A stretch of 6,745 bases of DNA from Vulcanimicrobiota bacterium (lineage in GTDB: Bacteria > Vulcanimicrobiota > Vulcanimicrobiia > Vulcanimicrobiales > Vulcanimicrobiaceae), in contig JAFAMK010000035.1 in the NCBI GenBank assembly GCA_019233415.1, forward strand, positions 1 through 6,745. Direction: 5' to 3'. This document shows, one piece after another, positions 1-3,690 of the stretch (its first letter is position 1; each line of letters begins with the position of its first letter). The notes under the pieces were generated by a model. The model worked only from the letters and a program-made list of their open reading frames with translations. It had not been told where the DNA came from and made no database searches. The position numbers and the translations under genes are program-made.

Positions 1-96
1 ACGGCGCACTTTCGTGCGGCGTGTAAGCGGGCGGTAAGGCGGCGCCCCGGCGAGCGAGCCGCAACCGCAGCGTGCGGCGCGGCGTCTGTACCGGCG

Positions 97-1200
97 ATGG
101 CCGTCCTGTTCACCCCGTACCAACTCCGCGACGTGACGTTGCGCAACCGTGTCGGGGTGTCCCCGATGTGCGAGTACTCGTCAGTCGACGGCTTCGCGAA
201 CGACTGGCACCTCGTCCACCTCGGCAGCCGCGCCGTCGGCGGCGCAGGTCTCGTCCTCACCGAGGCAATCGCGGTGACCGCCGATGGACGCATCTCGCCG
301 GACGACCTCGGCATCTGGAAGGACGACCACGTCGCGATGCTCGAGCGGATCGCGCGCTTCTGCACCGCGCAGGGCGCGGCGTGGGGAACGCAGCTCGCGC
401 ACGCCGGCCGCAAAGGCTCGACGAAGCGCCCGTGGTCGGGGACCGGCGCGGTCGCCGTCGCCGACGGCGGCTGGACGCCGGTCGGACCTGGCACCGAGCC
501 GTTCGACCCAACCTATCCGGTCCCGCGCGCGCTCGACGAAGACGGGATCGCGCAGGTCGTGCGCGCGTTCGCCGACGCCGCGCGGCGCACGCTCGACGCC
601 GGCGGCACCGTCGTCGAGGTCCACGGCGCACACGGTTACCTCATTCATCAGTTTCTCTCGCCGCTGATCAACCACCGCACCGACCGCTGGGGCGGGTCGT
701 TCGAAAACCGCACTCGGCTCGCGCGTGAGGTCGTGCGCGCGGTGCGCGGCGTGTGGCCGGAACGCCTTCCGCTGCTGGTGCGGCTTTCGGCGACGGATTG
801 GGTCGAAGGCGGCTGGGACGTCGAACAAACCGCCGCGCTCGCGCGCCAGTTGCGCGACGACGGCGCGGACCTGATCGACGTCAGCACCGGCGGCGGCGTT
901 CCCGTGCCGCCCGGAACGATCCCGATCGGCCCGCTCTACCAGACACCGTTCGCCGAACAGGTGCGCCGCGAATCCGGCGTCCCTACTGGCACCGTCGGGA
1001 TGATTACGGAGCCATTTGACGCGGAGACGATCGTCGCCGATGGCCGGGCCGATCTCGTCTTCCTCGCCCGCGAGTTCTTGCGCGACCCGTACTGGCCGCT
1101 CTTCGCCGCGCGCGCGCTCGGCGCGGAGGTCGCGTGGCCCCCGCAGTACCTGCGCGCGGTCGGCGACCGCGCGACGATGCGCGTCCCCGAACCGGTCTAA
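97..1200 (+). CDS. Old yellow enzyme family NADH:flavin oxidoreductase, class II (YqjM/XenA-like)
   Basis: Predicted cytoplasmic FMN-dependent ene-reductase that uses NAD(P)H to reduce activated C=C bonds such as those of enones; the physiological substrate cannot be read from sequence. The 367 residues form one TIM-barrel domain of normal family length. Visible markers are the N-terminal SPMCEYSS motif (Cys25 and Tyr27, the class II FMN/substrate-tuning pair), TQLAHAGRK around 98-106, the substrate-binding pair His176 and His179 in VHGAHGYLIHQFLSP with Tyr181, NHRTDRWGGSFENR, Arg229 in VRLSATDW, GTVGMIT near 298-304 and ADLVFLAREFLRDPYWP (FMN phosphate side). Arg353 in QYLR near the C-terminus may be the inter-subunit arginine finger known in YqjM. 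The ATG at 97 puts the family N-terminus (LFTPYQLRDVTLRNR) in the right place, although no good Shine-Dalgarno precedes it. The frame is open back to base 1, but no upstream start is convincing. The HTH gene begins 30-45 bp downstream on the same strand. Family assignment is firm. Confidence 0.95.
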   Translation: MAVLFTPYQLRDVTLRNRVGVSPMCEYSSVDGFANDWHLVHLGSRAVGGAGLVLTEAIAVTADGRISPDDLGIWKDDHVAMLERIARFCTAQGAAWGTQLAHAGRKGSTKRPWSGTGAVAVADGGWTPVGPGTEPFDPTYPVPRALDEDGIAQVVRAFADAARRTLDAGGTVVEVHGAHGYLIHQFLSPLINHRTDRWGGSFENRTRLAREVVRAVRGVWPERLPLLVRLSATDWVEGGWDVEQTAALARQLRDDGADLIDVSTGGGVPVPPGTIPIGPLYQTPFAEQVRRESGVPTGTVGMITEPFDAETIVADGRADLVFLAREFLRDPYWPLFAARALGAEVAWPPQYLRAVGDRATMRVPEPV

Positions 1201-1245
1201 ACCGCACCCCCTAGTCGCGCACGTCCGTCGGTGGGATGGACGGGC

Positions 1246-1599
1246 GTGACGACCTTCGGACGGCGCATCCGCGCCGCGCGCCTCGCAGCCGACCTCACGC
1301 AGACACAACTCGCGAAACGCGCCGGCATCGCGCAAGCCGCGCTCTCGCGCATCGAACGCGACGAAACCTACGATCCGGGCCTGCTGGTGATGGCGGGACT
1401 CGCGGAGTCGCTCGGCCTCTCCGTCGACACGCTCCTCGAAGGCCACGACCTCCCACGCACGCCACCCCTCCGCTCCCCACGCCGCAAGCGCAAACGCCGC
1501 AGTCCCCTGGAACTCCGCGTCGTCGCCCTCGAAGCCGCAGTGCTCAAGCTGACCGACGGCCTGCGCGCGGTCACTGCGCGCCTCGACGCCGTCGGCTGA
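1246..1599 (+). CDS. XRE-family helix-turn-helix regulator with C-terminal coiled coil
   Basis: Predicted small DNA-binding transcriptional regulator; target unknown. From the GTG at 1246 it is 117 residues. Residues 4-65 form a typical Cro/C1 (HTH_XRE) domain: RIRAARLAADLTQTQLAKRAG, then the recognition helix around 28-36 (IAQAALSRIER), and the closing LLVMAGLAESLGLSVDTLLEG. A proline/arginine/lysine-rich linker (about 70-87, with KRKRRS) leads to a predicted coiled coil at 88-114 with Leu88, Leu95, Leu102 and Val109 at heptad spacing, probably for oligomerisation. An in-frame GTG at 1231 would add five residues. I prefer 1246 because GGGA/GGA stretches lie 5-9 bp before it, whereas nothing resembling a ribosome binding site precedes 1231. 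It follows the old yellow enzyme gene closely and may share its transcript; regulation of that gene by this protein is only a guess. Confidence 0.85.
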   Translation: MTTFGRRIRAARLAADLTQTQLAKRAGIAQAALSRIERDETYDPGLLVMAGLAESLGLSVDTLLEGHDLPRTPPLRSPRRKRKRRSPLELRVVALEAAVLKLTDGLRAVTARLDAVG

Positions 1600-1601
1600 C
1601 C

Positions 1602-1619
1602 CCTGTTCGAACGAACAGG
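1602..1619. repeat. Perfect inverted repeat just 3' of the HTH gene
   Basis: CCTGTTCG (1602-1609) and CGAACAGG (1612-1619) are perfect reverse complements separated by AA. As RNA it would fold as a 7-bp stem with a GAAC loop starting 2 nt after the HTH gene's stop codon. No T-tract follows on either strand, so a strong intrinsic terminator is unlikely. It could be a weak or Rho-assisted terminator, a 3'-end-stabilising hairpin, or a dimeric-protein operator. The repeat itself is certain; its role is not. Confidence 0.6.
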
Positions 1620-1643
1620 TCGACATCAGCGCAGACCTCGGCA

Positions 1644-1658
1644 GTGACCTCCGGTCAC
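1644..1658. repeat. Short inverted repeat GTGACC-TCC-GGTCAC
   Basis: Six-base perfect arms (1644-1649 and 1653-1658) around a 3-nt centre, in the spacer between the HTH gene and the tRNA terminator. The symmetry suits a dimeric DNA-binding protein, but there is no promoter evidence beside it, and a repeat this short can occur by chance in GC-rich DNA. Confidence 0.35.
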
Positions 1659-1754
1659 ACCGGGCGCGGATGCTCGCCGAGGGCAATCCGCACGGCCTGG
1701 TCTTCTGCGACGAGCGCGGGATGGAAGATGACGAGCGCGAGGAGGAGCAACAAG

Positions 1755-1777
1755 AAAAAACCACGCATCCGCGCGGT
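1755..1777 (-). terminator. Intrinsic terminator of the tRNA-Thr gene
   Basis: Read on the - strand, 5 nt after the tRNA CCA end, the RNA is A-CCGCGC-GGAU-GCGUGG-U followed by further U residues. This gives a 7-bp stem (one G-U pair), a GGAU tetraloop and a run of six U in all (AAAAAA on the + strand at 1755-1760). It is the textbook layout of a Rho-independent terminator, and its position fits termination directly after the tRNA. Confidence 0.8.
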
Positions 1778-1782
1778 CTTCG

Positions 1783-1858
1783 TGGAGCCGACGGCCGGAC
1801 TCGAACCGGCGACCTGCTGATTACGAATCAGCTGCTCTACCAACTGAGCTACGTCGGC
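1783..1858 (-). tRNA. tRNA-Thr (anticodon CGT)
   Basis: The - strand folds into a complete 76-nt cloverleaf. The acceptor stem is GCCGACG/CGTCGGC, the D arm GCTC-AGTTGGTA-GAGC, the anticodon arm GCTGA-TTCGTAA-TCAGC, the variable loop AGGTC, and the T arm GCCGG-TTCGAGT-CCGGC. The discriminator base is T and the 3' CCA is encoded (+ strand TGG at 1783-1785). The anticodon CGT lies at + strand 1823-1825 and decodes ACG, a very common Thr codon in the neighbouring GC-rich genes. All stems pair perfectly, so it appears functional. It converges with the HTH gene and diverges from the first diguanylate cyclase gene. Confidence 0.97.
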
Positions 1859-1899
1859 AATGTGCGGCTGGGCGCCGCGACCGCCCTGGGTTCGTGGAC

Positions 1900-1913
1900 G
1901 GGTCCTTCGACCC
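1900..1913 (+). other. Leader hairpin 1 upstream of the 7TM diguanylate cyclase
   Basis: GGGTC-CTTC-GACCC forms a 5-bp stem with a 4-nt loop in the divergent intergenic region. It may lie in the 5' leader of the downstream gene if transcription starts that far upstream. No known riboswitch core, including a c-di-GMP GEMM motif, was recognised. Confidence 0.3.
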
Positions 1914-1946
1914 TTCCCCGGGCTCGGTGGTTCCGGACTCTTTACG

Positions 1947-1964
1947 GTCGCCCCGACGGGCGAC
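1947..1964 (+). other. Leader hairpin 2 upstream of the 7TM diguanylate cyclase
   Basis: GTCGCCC (1947-1953) and GGGCGAC (1958-1964) pair perfectly around a CGAC loop, ending 28 bp before the GTG start at 1993. The downstream tract (GCTTGCTTTCC) is only weakly T-rich, so this is a poor attenuator as it stands. It could instead be an operator-like dyad for either divergent gene. Confidence 0.35.
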
Positions 1965-1980
1965 GCTTGCTTTCCGCGCG

Positions 1981-1986
1981 AAGGGA
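1981..1986 (+). promoter_or_regulatory. Probable ribosome binding site deciding the start at 1993
   Basis: AAGGGA lies 6 nt before the GTG at 1993 and resembles a Shine-Dalgarno sequence. It supports this start over the in-frame GTG at 1894, which lies 35 bp from the tRNA 5' end, lacks such a site, and would put a 33-residue polar, arginine-containing stretch before the signal peptide. Confidence 0.55.
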
Positions 1987-1992
1987 CGGGGG

Positions 1993-3690
1993 GTGACGCT
2001 TCGCGCCGGGATTCTGATCGGGCTCGCCGCGGCGTTGTTGTTCGCGCCGACGGCCGCGTCTGCGGCTGCCGCCGAGGTACCGGTTGCGGTGATCGGCGCG
2101 CCGGTCGCTGACGATCCGGACCCTGCCTCGCTGCTGAAGCCGACGACGTTCCGCGGAACCTTTCGTGTGCCGCACGTCGACACGGCGCTGTACGTCGCGA
2201 CGCCATGGGCCGTGCGCGATCTGACGGTGTCGCTCGTCGGGCCGGGCGCGCGGCGACAGACGCTCGTTGCGTCGGCAAACCTGCCAGGGCACGTGCTGGG
2301 CGTGCGGCTTCCCGGCGACGCGTGGACGGCGGACCGGGTCGAATTGCAGGCGGCGACCGTCAGCGCGGCGAGTCCGCCGCTGCTCCTCGCGGCCGATCAG
2401 CTCGCGTACATCAGCGCCGACACGTGGTGGTACGCGGTGCTCTTCGGGCTCTTCGGCGCGCTCGTGCTCGTCTTCGCGGCGGTCGCCGTCGTTCGTCGCA
2501 CCGCCGATGCCGCATGGTTCGCGCTTGCGATGGCTGGTGATGCGACGCTGTTGATCCCGCGGCTCGGGATCGTCCGGCCGCCGCCGGAGGTCAGTCAGCC
2601 GCTTCATGCGGTCGCGCAGTCGCTGCTCCTCGTCGCGCTGACGGCATTCGCGTTTGTGTTCCTCGCGCGTCGGTTGCCGCGGCTCGTCGTGGCCGGCGTG
2701 TGGCTCGTCGTCGCCGTTGCCATTGCGGGGGTCGTGGCGCAGGACGTCATGCAGGATGCATGGTCGGTGCCGGACCTGCCGACGAGCATCATCGACGGCC
2801 TGCCGTACCTGTTGTTCGTCGCACTCGGCGTCGTCGCAGTCGTCGCGCACCGTCGCGGCGCGTGGCTGTTTCTGGCGGGGAACACCCTCGCTGCGCTCGG
2901 GCTGCTGCTCACGTACGCACCGGCGAACGTCGAGATCGTGCAGTCGCCGCTGCAAATCGGCGCCGCGCTGCGCGGGCTGCTGATCGCCTTCGCGCTGGTC
3001 GTGCGCCTTCGCGATGCAGGTCCTTCAACCGCGGATGCCGCTACTCGGTCGGCTGACGCCGCTCAGGCGGACTCCGCGGGGTTGGGAGAGCCGCTGACTG
3101 TTAATCAGCGGGTCGCGCCCGTGCTGGCTGCGCCTCCGGCACGCGACACGGCGGCCGGATTGCAGCAGCGGACCGACGTGGACGGGTTGACCGGGCTTGC
3201 GAATCGTTCGGCGGCTGACGATGCGCTTGTGCGGTGCTGCGAACGCGCACGGAGCGAGGGTGCTCCGCTTGCCGCGCTGCTGGTTGACGTCGATCTGCTC
3301 AAGCGGTACAACGACGAATACGGGCATCTGGCCGGTGACGACGTCTTGCGGCGGGTCGCCGGTGTCATCGCACGCGCGGCTGGACGGGACGGGGACGTCG
3401 CGGCGCGCTACGGAGGCGAGGAGTTCCTCGTGCTGCTGGGCAGGACCGATTACGCCGAGGCGCAGGCCGCGGGGCAGGCGATCGTCGACGCCGTCCTCGC
3501 GCTCGGGATCGCGCATGCCGGTGCGCCGTCGAAGCGGTTGACGGTCAGCGTCGGCGCCGTGTCCGTCGTGCCCGACGCGACGGCGACAGCCGGCGACCTG
3601 CTGCGCGGCGCCGGGAACGCACTGTATCTCGCCAAGACGCTCGGGCGCAACCGCGTCATCGCAGAGCCGCCGTTGCCCACGACGCCGTGA
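1993..3690 (+). CDS. 7TM-sensor (7TMR-DISM-like) membrane diguanylate cyclase
   Basis: Predicted inner-membrane receptor that makes c-di-GMP from two GTP on the cytoplasmic side. With the GTG at 1993 (chosen for the AAGGGA site and the signal peptide) it has 565 residues. A signal peptide occupies about 1-24 (LRAGILIGLAAALLFAPTAASA). A beta-rich extracytoplasmic domain at about 27-142 resembles a small DISMED2-type ligand domain. Seven hydrophobic segments follow at about 146-167, 172-193, 205-225, 229-249, 265-286, 288-309 and 321-338. After a low-complexity Ala/Asp linker (340-392) comes GGDEF at about 393-555. It has DGLTGLANR, metal ligands Asp432, Asn440 and Asp449, GGEEF at 474-478, and the RxxD inhibitory site RDGD at 465-468, so it should be active and product-inhibited. 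Odd points are Leu436 where DxDxFK normally has Phe, and RSAADD instead of the usual RRxF after LANR. The next gene starts inside its stop codon. An in-frame GTG at 1894 would lengthen it by 33 residues. The 7TMR-DISM label rests on layout, not on a profile match. Confidence 0.88.
   Translation: MTLRAGILIGLAAALLFAPTAASAAAAEVPVAVIGAPVADDPDPASLLKPTTFRGTFRVPHVDTALYVATPWAVRDLTVSLVGPGARRQTLVASANLPGHVLGVRLPGDAWTADRVELQAATVSAASPPLLLAADQLAYISADTWWYAVLFGLFGALVLVFAAVAVVRRTADAAWFALAMAGDATLLIPRLGIVRPPPEVSQPLHAVAQSLLLVALTAFAFVFLARRLPRLVVAGVWLVVAVAIAGVVAQDVMQDAWSVPDLPTSIIDGLPYLLFVALGVVAVVAHRRGAWLFLAGNTLAALGLLLTYAPANVEIVQSPLQIGAALRGLLIAFALVVRLRDAGPSTADAATRSADAAQADSAGLGEPLTVNQRVAPVLAAPPARDTAAGLQQRTDVDGLTGLANRSAADDALVRCCERARSEGAPLAALLVDVDLLKRYNDEYGHLAGDDVLRRVAGVIARAAGRDGDVAARYGGEEFLVLLGRTDYAEAQAAGQAIVDAVLALGIAHAGAPSKRLTVSVGAVSVVPDATATAGDLLRGAGNALYLAKTLGRNRVIAEPPLPTTP
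3687..3690 (+). other. GTGA start/stop overlap coupling the two diguanylate cyclase genes
   Basis: The GTG start of the STAND-diguanylate cyclase gene (3687-3689) overlaps the TGA stop of the 7TM diguanylate cyclase gene (3688-3690). No Shine-Dalgarno is visible before 3687, which fits translational coupling by terminating ribosomes and a single mRNA for both genes. Confidence 0.75.

Noticed and set aside
1..37. Possible 3' end of an upstream gene (frames with stops at 24-26 and 35-37) or an N-terminal extension of the old yellow enzyme
   Set aside because: Eight to eleven codons are too few to call, and two frames compete. The open frame into the reductase has no credible earlier start.
1602..1619. 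LexA/SOS box
   Set aside because: The GTTC/GAAC halves are arranged GTTC-N4-GAAC, opposite to the GAAC-N4-GTTC box of Gram-positives and unlike the direct GTTC-N7-GTTC box of alphaproteobacteria. The site also follows a stop codon.
1644..1659. CRP-like site (TGTGA...TCAC on the - strand)
   Set aside because: The half-site spacing is 7 rather than 6 bases and no promoter is adjacent.
181..1764. Long - strand ORF (527 codons) opposite the old yellow enzyme and HTH genes
   Set aside because: GC-rich DNA has few stops on the opposite strand. The translation is Arg/Ala-rich without recognisable domains, while the + strand carries two clear protein families.
1783..1858. Integration (att) site or mobile element at the tRNA
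   Set aside because: No integrase, no repeat of the tRNA 3' end and no transposase are present in the window.
1859..1992. c-di-GMP riboswitch (GEMM) upstream of the cyclase genes
   Set aside because: Considered because of the downstream genes, but the conserved GEMM core could not be found; only two simple hairpins are present.
1670..1996. Short + strand ORF across the tRNA containing RTRTGDLLITNQLLYQLSYVG
   Set aside because: This peptide is the antisense translation of a tRNA gene, a well-known annotation artefact. The conserved letters come from the cloverleaf, not from a protein.
1655..2278. - strand ORF with VAQLVEQLIRNQQVAGSSPAVGS
   Set aside because: Same artefact in the sense direction: it translates the tRNA itself and then runs antisense to the diguanylate cyclase gene.
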